DNA of 64,000 bases from NCBI GenBank assembly GCA_016125215.1, contig WGMF01000025.1:100481-164480 (forward strand), written 5' to 3'. How positions within the stretch are numbered: position 1 is the stretch's first letter; each line of letters opens with the position of its first letter. Made by a program: the position numbers and the translations under genes. Source of the DNA: Phycisphaera sp. Its GTDB lineage: Bacteria; Planctomycetota; Phycisphaerae; Phycisphaerales; Phycisphaeraceae. A model generated the notes under the pieces. That model did not search any database. It was not told where the DNA came from and worked only from the letters and a program-made list of their open reading frames with translations. Positions 19,984-29,031 of this stretch are shown here, in pieces.

Positions 19984-21609
19984 ATGACCCAGTCTACCCC
20001 GTCACCCCTGAACACCGAGCCGATCCGTGAGTGGATCGATGAGCTTCCCACGCGCCCGTCGGCGTTCAAGGCGACGGTCGTCAGTGTGGCTACGGTCATG
20101 CTCGCTTTGCTGGGGCTGGGGTTCGGGTACTTCGGCCCGCCGGCGCTCGAGGCCTATCTCGAACACAACGCCGCGGCGACGATCCAACTCCAGGATGCAA
20201 ACCTCACCACCCCCATCAACATGCTCTTCACCGTCTTCGTGGTGATCGGGGCGTACTGTGGCGTCGCGGGTTTGTTGGGCTTGTATCGAAAATCGTTGAC
20301 CTATCAGGTGCTCCGCGCGGTCTTGATGGTGGTGCTCCCGGTGGTCATCGGTTACACGGCGCTGGCCTGGTGGTCGGTCGATGTGCTGGTCGGTTCGGAG
20401 GTCGAACTCGACGGGGCGCAGCTCGACCGGGCGTCGGGGATCCTGCTGTGGTGGAGTTTTGCGTGGCCGGCCCTCGCGGTCGGGGTTTACACGGTCTGGC
20501 TGCTTGTGATGCTCAAGAGCCGATCGGTCTATGCCGCGTTCACCGGACAGGTCGGCCCGGCCATGCCCGGCGACCGTGTGCTCGAAGACCTTCGTACGCA
20601 CGGCCGCGACCCGCGCGCACGAAAAAGCCTCTACCTGAGCGTCATCACGCACATCGTCGTCATCATCCTGATTCCCGCGTTGCTCCGCATGGGCGGGTGC
20701 GTCGAGGCTTACCGAGTGCCCAAGGGCAGCGGCAACCCCGTCGTCGCGCTGGTCAAGCTGGTCAAGCCCAAGAAGAAAAAGAAACAGACGCTCACGCTCC
20801 GCCCCAACTCCGCGATCATCTTCGACATCCCCGACCTCGACGACACGCAGGTTGACAGGATGATGGAACAGATGACGCAGGCGACGTACCAGGTGTCCAA
20901 CGCCCAGGCCGGCCGAACGGGCAAGGGCGGCGGTACCAAGGGCGGTTGGCCCGAGGGCATGGAGAACTACAAGATCCGCTTTATCCGTCTCAACCACGGC
21001 GGCGTCGGCTGGGACGACGGCATGAACCAGACCAACGCCGACGTCAACTTCCTCCAGGCCTTTGCCCAGGCCACGGGATTCACCAAGATTGCCAACAAGG
21101 GCGAGAGCCACTCGATCGCGTTGCTGGCCAAATACCCCAGCGACGGTTTCCCGCCCTTTGTCTACATGACCGGCAACGGCGGGATCGGGCGGGTCACCGA
21201 GAGCGATAGAAAAATCCTGCGAGAGTATTGCCTCAAGGGCGGCATGTTGATCGGCGACGCGGGGAGTGAGGATTTTGACCGCTCGTTCCGGTCTCTGATG
21301 AGACAGGTCTTCCCCGACAAGCCGCTGCTCGACATAGCGGACGACGACGTGCTCTACCAACTGCCCTTTAGTTTCCCCAACGGAGCCCCGGCCTTCTGGC
21401 ACCACGGCGGACGAAGGGCGATGGGCATCAAGCACGACGGGCGCTGGATCGTCTTCTACCACCCCGGCGACATGAACGATGCCTGGAAATCGCCCGGATA
21501 CAGCGACGTGACCCCCGAGATGCGCCAGGCCGCGTTGGACCTGGGCATCAACCTGGTCTGCTACGCCTTCAACCAGTGGAACGACGCCGTCGCGCAGAAG
21601 CGTAAATAA
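19984..21609 (+). CDS. Membrane-anchored DUF4159 protein
   Basis: 541 aa from the ATG at 19984; an in-frame TTG at 19969 would add five residues. Four hydrophobic segments in the first 190 residues, a fifth near residues 220-235 (VITHIVVIILIPALL), a basic run (KPKKKKKQ), and a C-terminal domain of about 220 residues with the DUF4159 pattern: RFIRLNHGG.GWDDGM, GESHSIALLAKYP, FPPFVYMTGNGG, REYCLKGGMLIGDAG and WIVFYHPGDMNDAW. DUF4159 is common in planctomycetes and next to MoxR/vWA and BatA-like genes; its function is not established. It is co-directional with the ExbB/ExbD genes, which suggests an inner-membrane subunit of the same system. Confidence 0.85.
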   Translation: MTQSTPSPLNTEPIREWIDELPTRPSAFKATVVSVATVMLALLGLGFGYFGPPALEAYLEHNAAATIQLQDANLTTPINMLFTVFVVIGAYCGVAGLLGLYRKSLTYQVLRAVLMVVLPVVIGYTALAWWSVDVLVGSEVELDGAQLDRASGILLWWSFAWPALAVGVYTVWLLVMLKSRSVYAAFTGQVGPAMPGDRVLEDLRTHGRDPRARKSLYLSVITHIVVIILIPALLRMGGCVEAYRVPKGSGNPVVALVKLVKPKKKKKQTLTLRPNSAIIFDIPDLDDTQVDRMMEQMTQATYQVSNAQAGRTGKGGGTKGGWPEGMENYKIRFIRLNHGGVGWDDGMNQTNADVNFLQAFAQATGFTKIANKGESHSIALLAKYPSDGFPPFVYMTGNGGIGRVTESDRKILREYCLKGGMLIGDAGSEDFDRSFRSLMRQVFPDKPLLDIADDDVLYQLPFSFPNGAPAFWHHGGRRAMGIKHDGRWIVFYHPGDMNDAWKSPGYSDVTPEMRQAALDLGINLVCYAFNQWNDAVAQKRK

Positions 21610-21638
21610 GCGGTCTTGTGCCTTGTGAGTGAACGACG

Positions 21639-22823
21639 ATGAACTGGACGATCTTCAGCCTGACGGGGTACTTGAGTGTGGCGCTGTGGCTGTGCGTGCC
21701 TGTGCTGTGGTGGATGCATCAAATGATTAGGCCCCGCCGGTGGCTGGTCCACGTCGCGGTGGGGGTGGCGCTCGTGGCGCTGGGGCTGGCCAGGGCCAAC
21801 TCCGACTGGCACGTCAGCCGACTGCGTGTCGACCAGAGCAAGCAGGTCGAAGACCAACTGTCGCGTCAGGCGCTGGCGCGACAGGCCGCGGAAGAGGCAA
21901 GGTCCGGGGAAGTGGCCCAGGTCCGTTTTGCCGAGGACGCGGCGGGCGAGCACCTCGACGAAGCCGGGATGGACGATGCCGACCTCGCATACTTCAAGAG
22001 CATCGAAGAAGAGCAGACCCCTCAGTGGAAGCAGGACAAACAGCAGCGAGACGAGGGCGCGTCATCGGACGCGGATGGGCTTGAATCCAAGATCGGTGCA
22101 GAAAAAATCAGCGAGGGTGTCGAGGTCAAGGGCCTGCCCCAGCAAGCCGACCCCGAGCCGATCCTCGTATCGGAGAGGGACAAGACGCTGGCCGACCACC
22201 TGGACTCGGCCAATCTCTCGATCGCCCGCACGATGGTCTTGCTGGCGATTGGGGTCGTGGTCTTTGATTACATGCGCCGGCTCAATGCCCGTGACGAGGC
22301 CTACTTCCCGCTGCCCGTGCCCAGCGCGTGGGCCGACGCCCTGACACCGCGCCCGAACGTGGTGACGCTGACCCAGAATGACCGCAAGCGGTCGTGGAGG
22401 GATGAACTCAATTGGATTGCGCGACGCGGCGAGGTTTTTCTGTTGCTCACCGACGATAAGGCATCGGCTTCACAGGTCGTGGGAGAGATGCCCCGCTTGC
22501 CGGGTGGGTTGTGGCCCGTGCGTGTCCTGTGTGTGTGTGACCACGAACTGATGGACGATGGATTTGTCTTCGAGGCGTTGTGGTTCGGTCGCGGTTGCTT
22601 TGTCGTGGACACACCGGAGCGGGCCGAACAACTTTTCCATCACACGCTCAATCGGCTTGCCGACCGCAAACGTTCCCGTGCGCGAACCCGACGGACCGTG
22701 CATGTCGTTTGGGATATCGCAACCCGTCCATCGCAAGCCGACCTCGACCGGTTCGCCGCAACCGCCGGCTCGACCGGGTTCACGCTGCTGGTCAACCCCA
22801 CCCAAGACAGGGACGAAGCATGA
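21639..22823 (+). CDS. Three-pass membrane protein of unknown function
   Basis: 394 aa. Two N-terminal membrane segments (about residues 8-26 and 35-51), a long hydrophilic coiled-coil-like stretch rich in Q, A and E (about 55-190), a third segment (MVLLAIGVVVFDYM, about 205-222) and a cytoplasmic C-terminal domain of about 165 residues containing RGEVFLLLTDDKAS and RVLCVCDHELMDDG. No family recognised. The ATGA overlap with the next gene at 22820 shows it belongs to the same transcription unit. Confidence 0.75.
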   Translation: MNWTIFSLTGYLSVALWLCVPVLWWMHQMIRPRRWLVHVAVGVALVALGLARANSDWHVSRLRVDQSKQVEDQLSRQALARQAAEEARSGEVAQVRFAEDAAGEHLDEAGMDDADLAYFKSIEEEQTPQWKQDKQQRDEGASSDADGLESKIGAEKISEGVEVKGLPQQADPEPILVSERDKTLADHLDSANLSIARTMVLLAIGVVVFDYMRRLNARDEAYFPLPVPSAWADALTPRPNVVTLTQNDRKRSWRDELNWIARRGEVFLLLTDDKASASQVVGEMPRLPGGLWPVRVLCVCDHELMDDGFVFEALWFGRGCFVVDTPERAEQLFHHTLNRLADRKRSRARTRRTVHVVWDIATRPSQADLDRFAATAGSTGFTLLVNPTQDRDEA

Positions 22824-25800
22824 CCAAGACCTACCTTAAACCGTTGTTGTTCTTTGTTGCCGCGGCCTGGTTCATGGCGGTGTCGTTGACCGGTCTTGCG
22901 CAGGAACGCACGCTCACCACCGAGCAGATGCAGCAACTTGAAAAGCAGGGCGAGCTTGAGGACGAAGACGCCACGCCGCGTCCTGCCAACCTGCCCGACC
23001 TGACCAAGGGCCAGACGATAGAAAACAGGCCAAAGCAGGACTATTGGCTCCTGGGCCCGACGGGGATCGAGTCTTACATGGTCGGGGGTCTCAAGGGCGA
23101 TCAGATCGAAGTCACGCAGGTGCAGCCCGGCTCACCGGCGGAGGGGAAACTGCAGTGGGGCGACGTGATCCTCGCTGTGAACGGCCAGAAATTCATCGCC
23201 GGCCAGAACATGGGCCAGCTCGTAGGCAACGCCATCATCGAAGCCGAACGCGAAGAAAACAAAGGCCGACTCACCTTCCGAATCTGGCGCGACAGCAACT
23301 TCATCAAACGCAATGGCAAGAAAGACATCGGGGGTACGGACGTAGACGAACTCTTCAACCAGGCCAACACGGATGAGTCGCTCTACGACTGGAAGCCCGA
23401 TGAGGAAAAATCCAAGGAAGTCCGCAGTGCCAACTTCGACCAGTTCCCCATCGACGGGAGTGTGATGGAAGTCACGCTCGAACTCGAGGTGTTGCCCCCG
23501 TACAGCGACACATCGCCGTATGACTGTCCCAAGGCCCAGCGCATCCGTGAAAACGCGTGGAAAGTGCTGGCTAAACAGTTCGAGCCGGACCAGCGCGGAC
23601 GCATGGGCAGGGGGGGGACGTGGGAAGCGGTCGCGCTCGTGGCGTCGGGCAAACCGGAATATATCGAACTCGTCCGCAAGTGGGTCCGCAGCGACGCGGG
23701 CAAGGCCTGGCACGCCCCGACGGAAGAAGACAACCCGCTCGTGCTGCCGGGCAAGAGCTGGTACATGAGCTTCACCGGCCTCGACTGCGCACTGTATTAC
23801 GACGCCACGCACGACGATTATGTCCTGCCCGCGTTGACACGCTTTGCGGTGCGCACCGCCAAAGGTCAGGCCGGCGGCGGGTCGTGGGGGCACGGGTGGG
23901 CACAACCGATCTTCAACGGCGGGCAGCTTCACGGCATGAACCCCGGCTACGGCGCGCTCAACGCCTCGGGCAACCGCTGCTTCTTCCTCATCGCGCTGGC
24001 TCAACACCTGGGCATCAAGGACCCCGAGATCGACGCCGCTGTCGAACGCTCACGCAGGTTCTTCGGCTCGTACGTGGACAAGGGCGGTATCCCCTACGGC
24101 CACCACGGCGCAGCCTCGACAGACGACAGCAACGGGAAAAACTCTGGTGCCGCGTATGCGTTCTGGTTGATGGGGGACAAATACAGCGCCAAGTATTTTG
24201 CCAACATGTCCACGCACGCTTCGTTCACGCGCCGCGGCGGGCACGGCGCCGACTGGTTCTGGCACTGGTCGCCCTACGCCTCCACGCTTTGCGGGCCCAG
24301 AGGCGTCATTGCTACACAACGCAACATGCGCTGGTGGTACACCCTCTGCCGAAGTTTCGACGGCGGGTTCGTCATCCACTCTCCCACGGGCAACTACAAA
24401 TTCAACCGCGACGCCACCGCCACGTACGCGCTGCACTACTCCGTGCCCCTCAAGCAAACACTCATCACCGGGAAAGACGCCGATGAATCGATGTGGTGGT
24501 CCGACGAGGAATTTGCCAAGTTCATGACCATCGCACGCGGTCAGTTTTACGACCCCAAGCTCATGGAACAGGTGGGCAAGCCCTGGCCCGAGCGAAACAC
24601 CCAAGACCTCTATCCGTTGCTCAACGTCTTCAAACCCAACACGCGTGAAGCCGTTGCCAAGGAACTGGCCAAGCGCTACGCCAATGGCGAAAAGGACATC
24701 CTGACACGTGTCGTGTCGCTGCTCGACAGCGACGACGCGCGGATGCGTGACGGGGCGTGTTGTGCGCTCGACGCGATGGGGCCGGAGACGTCGATTCAAT
24801 ACCTCTCGAAGTTTGCGCAATTGCTCAAGGACCCTCAGGAGTTCGTGCGCATGCGTGCCGCCAACGCGATGGCCAAGGCCTCTGACAGCGCCGAGACAGA
24901 GCTTGCGCTGCTCAAGGCGACCGTCGATACGGACATGTCCAAGACGATGGGCCCCAATAGCCTGCCATCGCTGACGCAATCGCTCTTGTTCGGCGGTGAC
25001 TCGAAACTGGCCAAAGAACCCTTCAAAGCTGGGCTTGATGACGAGATGGTGCTCGATGCGTTGGAGAAGCTGATCACGCTCGACCCGATGGGCAACCGCC
25101 CATTCCTTCGCAAGCGAGACGGAGACTGGGCCAGCGACACGGTGGTCCGCGTCGCGGGGCCGTTGGTTTTTTCGGCTGAAGAGGAACAGATCGCCGACCA
25201 GATGTTCTCCAGCCGACGGGCGGTGAGCCTGGCCCTGCTCGAACGTCTGGGTTATGTCGAAGTGGTCGAGGCCGGCGTGAGCTACCTCCGCAAGCGAGGA
25301 GATATTCCCCGTCGACTCCGGACACAGGTCAATTTCAAGCGGGGCTACGTCAAACCCGAAATACTCTTGAAGTATCCCGGCGTAGCGCGTTCGTACCTGC
25401 CGTGGATGAAGCAATGGATTTTGGATGAGCCGTTGGCCCTTGCGTCGGATGACAAAGAGGAGGGGCCGCTGCCCCTGTATGAATTAATTGGGAAGATCGA
25501 GGCTTCAAAAACAACCCAGACGATGCCCAGCCTTGCACAAGAAGCCGAACAATTATTCCGGTCCCTGCTTGACAAGGCCGACAGCGATCAAACACGTCTG
25601 GCGATGTGTCGCTCGGTCCTGGCCGACCCCGAGCGCAAGGACACTTTCCGCAAGAGCGCAGCCATGAGTTACCTCGCCGACACGCTGGGCGGCGATGCGG
25701 TTGTGGATATTCTTCCATACCTCGGCCACGACTCCTGGCGGTTGCGTGAGCAAGCACAAACCCTCGCGGTGGGCCTGGTTGAGCACGGGGGCGATACCCG

Positions 25801-26812
25801 CCTGGTCGAAGCATTCGACTCGGCTGATGAACCGACAGCGAGGGGTATCCTGTCTGTGTTTGGTCACACAAAGAGTGAAGCGGGTCGCAAACTCGCCGAG
25901 CGCTCGCTCGATCACGCCTCGCCATCGGTGCGGGGCCAAGCGGTCAAAACCCTGTTGGCCATCGCGGGCGGCGACGCGTTGCCCCGTGTCTTGGGGTTTA
26001 TGAATTCCGCTACCGATCCCGTTGAGCTTGAGGCCTGCGAGTCCGCGCTGCTATCGCTTTGCACCGACCCGGCAGTCGCGCAAGAGGTCCGTCGTTGGGC
26101 GATTAAGACCTTGCCGCAGACTAAGCCCCCTCTGCGCGGATCGCTCTACTGGTTGCTTGCAAACATCGGTGGCCCCGAGAGCCTGAGCGTCCTGCGGCAG
26201 GCCTTGAACTCGGACAATGCCGACGAATATCGAACCGTTGTCAACGCCCTGTCTTATTGTCCCGACCCCGAAGTGGACCGTGACTTTATCGAAACCATCC
26301 GTCTCAACAAAGACAACGACCGTGCGGGTTATGCGGCCGGCCAGGGCATGCGTCGCATGGTGATCGGGCCGGAGGGCATCGGCACCAAGTCCATCGACAA
26401 ACAGCTCGACTACGCCGAGGGTGTGCTCAATTCTTATTTGGACGAAAGCACGATTGCTTATCTCGGTCGTATCCACAACGGTCGATGTGCCCACATCCTT
26501 CAACAGGCGATGCGCAAGGGTGCCCCGCAATCCGCGGCCCGGGCGATTATCGTGGCCACCTCGGACCTGTCCAACGCCGACGAAAAAGACCGCAAGCTCG
26601 CCGAGTCGGCCCTCATCGATACGATCGAGTTCATCGAGGTGACCTACCTGCGTGGCGGTGCGAGCGATCAGATCAAACGCAACCCCGAAGCCTGGCGGAC
26701 CTACGCCATGTGGAAGACGATCTCCACCGCGGCGGGCAAAAATCTTATGAAGATCACCAAACCGACCAAGGCCCCGCTCCCGACGTTTGACGATTCCGAC
26801 CTGGGGCTTTGA
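22820..26812 (+). CDS. Secreted PDZ and HEAT-repeat protein (DUF6288-like)
   Basis: 1330 aa from the ATG overlapping the previous stop. A signal peptide follows (LLFFVAAAWFMAVSLTGLAQ). The first domain (about residues 60-150) is a PDZ domain (ITVTQVQPGSPA-like segment, then GDVILAVNGQKF). The next 500 residues have an alpha/alpha-toroid look with GGSWGHGWAQP, GYGALNASGNRCFF and GGFVIHSPTGNYKFN motifs, as in DUF6288 proteins of planctomycetes. The C-terminal half is HEAT-like helical repeats (MRDGACCALDAMG, VRMRAANAMAKA, VRGQAVKTLLAIAGG). It closes the operon. Probably an extracytoplasmic scaffold or sensor; no catalytic residues recognised. Confidence 0.82.
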   Translation: MTKTYLKPLLFFVAAAWFMAVSLTGLAQERTLTTEQMQQLEKQGELEDEDATPRPANLPDLTKGQTIENRPKQDYWLLGPTGIESYMVGGLKGDQIEVTQVQPGSPAEGKLQWGDVILAVNGQKFIAGQNMGQLVGNAIIEAEREENKGRLTFRIWRDSNFIKRNGKKDIGGTDVDELFNQANTDESLYDWKPDEEKSKEVRSANFDQFPIDGSVMEVTLELEVLPPYSDTSPYDCPKAQRIRENAWKVLAKQFEPDQRGRMGRGGTWEAVALVASGKPEYIELVRKWVRSDAGKAWHAPTEEDNPLVLPGKSWYMSFTGLDCALYYDATHDDYVLPALTRFAVRTAKGQAGGGSWGHGWAQPIFNGGQLHGMNPGYGALNASGNRCFFLIALAQHLGIKDPEIDAAVERSRRFFGSYVDKGGIPYGHHGAASTDDSNGKNSGAAYAFWLMGDKYSAKYFANMSTHASFTRRGGHGADWFWHWSPYASTLCGPRGVIATQRNMRWWYTLCRSFDGGFVIHSPTGNYKFNRDATATYALHYSVPLKQTLITGKDADESMWWSDEEFAKFMTIARGQFYDPKLMEQVGKPWPERNTQDLYPLLNVFKPNTREAVAKELAKRYANGEKDILTRVVSLLDSDDARMRDGACCALDAMGPETSIQYLSKFAQLLKDPQEFVRMRAANAMAKASDSAETELALLKATVDTDMSKTMGPNSLPSLTQSLLFGGDSKLAKEPFKAGLDDEMVLDALEKLITLDPMGNRPFLRKRDGDWASDTVVRVAGPLVFSAEEEQIADQMFSSRRAVSLALLERLGYVEVVEAGVSYLRKRGDIPRRLRTQVNFKRGYVKPEILLKYPGVARSYLPWMKQWILDEPLALASDDKEEGPLPLYELIGKIEASKTTQTMPSLAQEAEQLFRSLLDKADSDQTRLAMCRSVLADPERKDTFRKSAAMSYLADTLGGDAVVDILPYLGHDSWRLREQAQTLAVGLVEHGGDTRLVEAFDSADEPTARGILSVFGHTKSEAGRKLAERSLDHASPSVRGQAVKTLLAIAGGDALPRVLGFMNSATDPVELEACESALLSLCTDPAVAQEVRRWAIKTLPQTKPPLRGSLYWLLANIGGPESLSVLRQALNSDNADEYRTVVNALSYCPDPEVDRDFIETIRLNKDNDRAGYAAGQGMRRMVIGPEGIGTKSIDKQLDYAEGVLNSYLDESTIAYLGRIHNGRCAHILQQAMRKGAPQSAARAIIVATSDLSNADEKDRKLAESALIDTIEFIEVTYLRGGASDQIKRNPEAWRTYAMWKTISTAAGKNLMKITKPTKAPLPTFDDSDLGL

Positions 26813-26924
26813 GGCTAACATCCCGATCACATCGGAAGTTTCTCCTCTCACTGCCGATCGCTGTGACACACGTTACAATCATGGCGTCATCCCTCACACC
26901 CATCTTCTGACAGGGGTCACGGTC

Positions 26925-27524
26925 ATGCTGCCATTGCTTATCACGCTCGGCGTCGTTGTCGTTGTCGTCCTCATGCTCGTGGTCATCGTCGCGGGGATGT
27001 ACAACAAGCTCGTCACGCTCCGCAACCGGTTCAAGAACGCCTTTGCGCAGATCGACGTGCAGCTCAAGAGACGATACGACCTGATCCCGAATCTGGTCGA
27101 GACCGCCAAGGGTTACATCAAGCACGAACGCGAGACGCTCGAAGCGGTGATCGCCGCCCGTAACCAGGCGATGAGCGCCCAGAAAGCCGCCTCAGCCGAC
27201 CCCGCTAACGCCGACGCAATGAAGAGCCTGCTCGGTGCTGAGGGCAACCTCACCGGCGCGCTCGGTCGCCTGATGGTCGTTGTCGAGGCCTACCCCGACC
27301 TCAAAGCCAACCAGAACATGCTCTCGTTACAGGAAGAGCTCACCAGCACGGAAAACAAGGTCTCTTTTGCCCGACAGTCCTACAACGATGGCGCAACCGC
27401 TTACAACACCTATCGCGAGTCATTCCCCAGCAACCTGATCGCCGGCATGTTCAACTTCGGCCCGGCAGTGCTCTGGGAGATCGAAGACGCCTCGCAACGC
27501 GAAGCGCCGAAGGTGAAGTTCTGA
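26925..27524 (+). CDS. LemA family protein
   Basis: 199 aa from the ATG at 26925. An N-terminal transmembrane helix (about residues 3-25) is followed by the LemA signature NKLVTLRNRFKNAFAQIDVQ and LKRRYDLIPNLVETAKGY, then four predicted helices ending with FNFGPAVLWEIEDASQREAPKVKF. Length and sequence are typical. A TACAAT hexamer at 26874-26879 may be the -10 of its own promoter. It stands two genes upstream of an M48 protease; LemA and M48 (HtpX-like) genes are commonly adjacent in bacteria, although here a propeller gene lies between them. Confidence 0.93.
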   Translation: MLPLLITLGVVVVVVLMLVVIVAGMYNKLVTLRNRFKNAFAQIDVQLKRRYDLIPNLVETAKGYIKHERETLEAVIAARNQAMSAQKAASADPANADAMKSLLGAEGNLTGALGRLMVVVEAYPDLKANQNMLSLQEELTSTENKVSFARQSYNDGATAYNTYRESFPSNLIAGMFNFGPAVLWEIEDASQREAPKVKF

Positions 27525-27530
27525 GAGCAG

Positions 27531-27572
27531 AAGTGGCCGAGTGGCCTAGTGGCCTAGTGGTCAAGTGAACAG
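27531..27572 (+). repeat. Octamer tandem repeat, family A copy 1
   Basis: Five consecutive 8-base units of the type GTGGCCNA begin at 27533, 27541, 27549, 27557 and 27565, with decay in the last two. It begins 7 bases after the lemA stop. Similar units occur at 34341-34454 and 47569-47693. Confidence 0.85.
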
Positions 27573-27578
27573 AAGTAA

Positions 27579-27655
27579 GTGTGCCACGGGCGGCTTGCCC
27601 TCCAGTGTCTTGAGTGTTGAAACTGACACTGACCATCGAACCCTCAGCGGCACAC
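27579..27655 (+). other. Candidate three-way-junction RNA or palindromic element
   Basis: Three nested pairings are visible: outer GTGTGCC (27579-27585) with GGCACAC (27649-27655), GGGC (27588-27591) with GCCC (27597-27600), and CAGTGTC (27603-27609) with GACACTG (27625-27631). It ends 15 bases before the next start codon. It may be a leader structure or part of a dispersed palindromic repeat. Confidence 0.5.
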
Positions 27656-27670
27656 GGATGACGTGAGTTC

Positions 27671-28996
27671 ATGTCCGCCGACTGCTCTGACAACCTGTTG
27701 GATCGTGCGTTTCCCCGCTACACGCGGTTCGACCCCGCTGTGCCCGTGTGGTGTGTCACACCCCACGAGGGGCGCATCTTCCACCGGTTCTTCGATACCC
27801 CGCCCATCAGCCCCAACGGTCGATACCTCGTGGCGTTCCGTATGCCGTTCGAAGACCGCCTGCCCCAACCGGGCGACGAAGGGCACATTATCGTGGTCGA
27901 CCTGCACACGGGCACCGAAAAAACCGTGGCAACCACGCGCGGCTGGGAACCCCAACTCGGCGCCAACCAGCAGTGGTGCGGCGACGACCAGACACTGGTC
28001 TTCAACGACGTCGACACCGACACGTGGCAACCGTTAGCCATCAAACTCAACTGCGTCACCGGTGAACGCACACGCCTGACGGGCGGCGTCTACCACGCCT
28101 CGCCCGACGGAAAGTTTCTGCTGCACTGCTCGCTGGAAAAAATGCGCCGGACGCAGTCGGGCTACGGCGTCGTGGTCCCCGATCAATACGTGCCAATCAA
28201 CCACGGCCTGCCCGATGACGATGGGCTGTTCATCACCAACACACAGACCGGCGAACACCGGCTGATGGTCAGCATCCATGAAGCCTTCACACGCTGTGCC
28301 GACCAGCTCCAGCACGGTGTTGATTACGCCGGCGGCGAAGCGTATGGCTTCCACGCCAAGTGGAGCCCCGATGGTCAACGGATTCTCTTCAGCATCCGCT
28401 GGCGAAAAGCCGACTGCCCGATGAAGTGGTGCAGCCTCGGCAACGACACGACCTGGTTCAACGTCTTCACACTCAACGCGGACGGCTCGAACCTGCGCTG
28501 CGCCATGCCCGCGCCGCGCTGGAAACTCGGCGGCCACCACATCAACTTCTACCCCGACGGCCAAAAGCTCTCCGCCAACGTCAACCTCAACGGCGACGGC
28601 TTGAAACTCATGCGCGTCAACCTCGACGGCTCGGGCTTTGAGCCGATCACGACCGACATCCCCGGCAGCGGGCACCCCACTGTGCACCCCGACGGCCGAC
28701 ACCTGCTCACCGATGTGTACGCCCATGAAAGCATGGCCTATAGCGACGGCACCGGCCCACTCCGATGGATCGATACGTTGCAGGGCACCGAGCAATCGAT
28801 CCTCCGGATCGCTTCCCTGACGCCGTGGCAAAAATCGGTCAACAGCGCCCTGCGACTCGACCCCCACCCCGCGTGGGACCGCCAGTGGCGGTACGTCGTT
28901 TTCAACGGCTTCGAGGGCGGCACCCGTCGCGTTTACGTCGCTGACATGGTCAATCTGCTGGAGCAAACGAAACCCGGAATTACAGCGACCGCTTGA
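27671..28996 (+). CDS. Cytoplasmic PD40-type beta-propeller, oligogalacturonate-lyase-like
   Basis: 441 aa, no signal peptide. Repeated propeller blades with PDGQ/PDGR motifs: ISPNGRYLVAF, ASPDGKFLLHC, KWSPDGQRILFSIRW, FYPDGQKLSANVNLNGDG and TVHPDGRHLLTD. The His-rich segments GGHHINFYPDG and GSGHPTVHPDG are reminiscent of the metal-binding histidines of PL22 oligogalacturonate lyases, but the match is only by eye. If correct it would act on unsaturated uronate disaccharides in the cytoplasm. Alternatively it is a TolB-like propeller of unknown function. The preceding structured spacer could be its leader. Confidence 0.65.
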   Translation: MSADCSDNLLDRAFPRYTRFDPAVPVWCVTPHEGRIFHRFFDTPPISPNGRYLVAFRMPFEDRLPQPGDEGHIIVVDLHTGTEKTVATTRGWEPQLGANQQWCGDDQTLVFNDVDTDTWQPLAIKLNCVTGERTRLTGGVYHASPDGKFLLHCSLEKMRRTQSGYGVVVPDQYVPINHGLPDDDGLFITNTQTGEHRLMVSIHEAFTRCADQLQHGVDYAGGEAYGFHAKWSPDGQRILFSIRWRKADCPMKWCSLGNDTTWFNVFTLNADGSNLRCAMPAPRWKLGGHHINFYPDGQKLSANVNLNGDGLKLMRVNLDGSGFEPITTDIPGSGHPTVHPDGRHLLTDVYAHESMAYSDGTGPLRWIDTLQGTEQSILRIASLTPWQKSVNSALRLDPHPAWDRQWRYVVFNGFEGGTRRVYVADMVNLLEQTKPGITATA

Positions 28997-29031
28997 GATG
29001 CGGTATCCTCACGACTGATCCGGATGCAACC

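Noticed and set aside
27531..27572. CRISPR array at the octamer repeats
   Set aside because: Units of 8 bases in direct tandem without spacers; no cas genes in the window.
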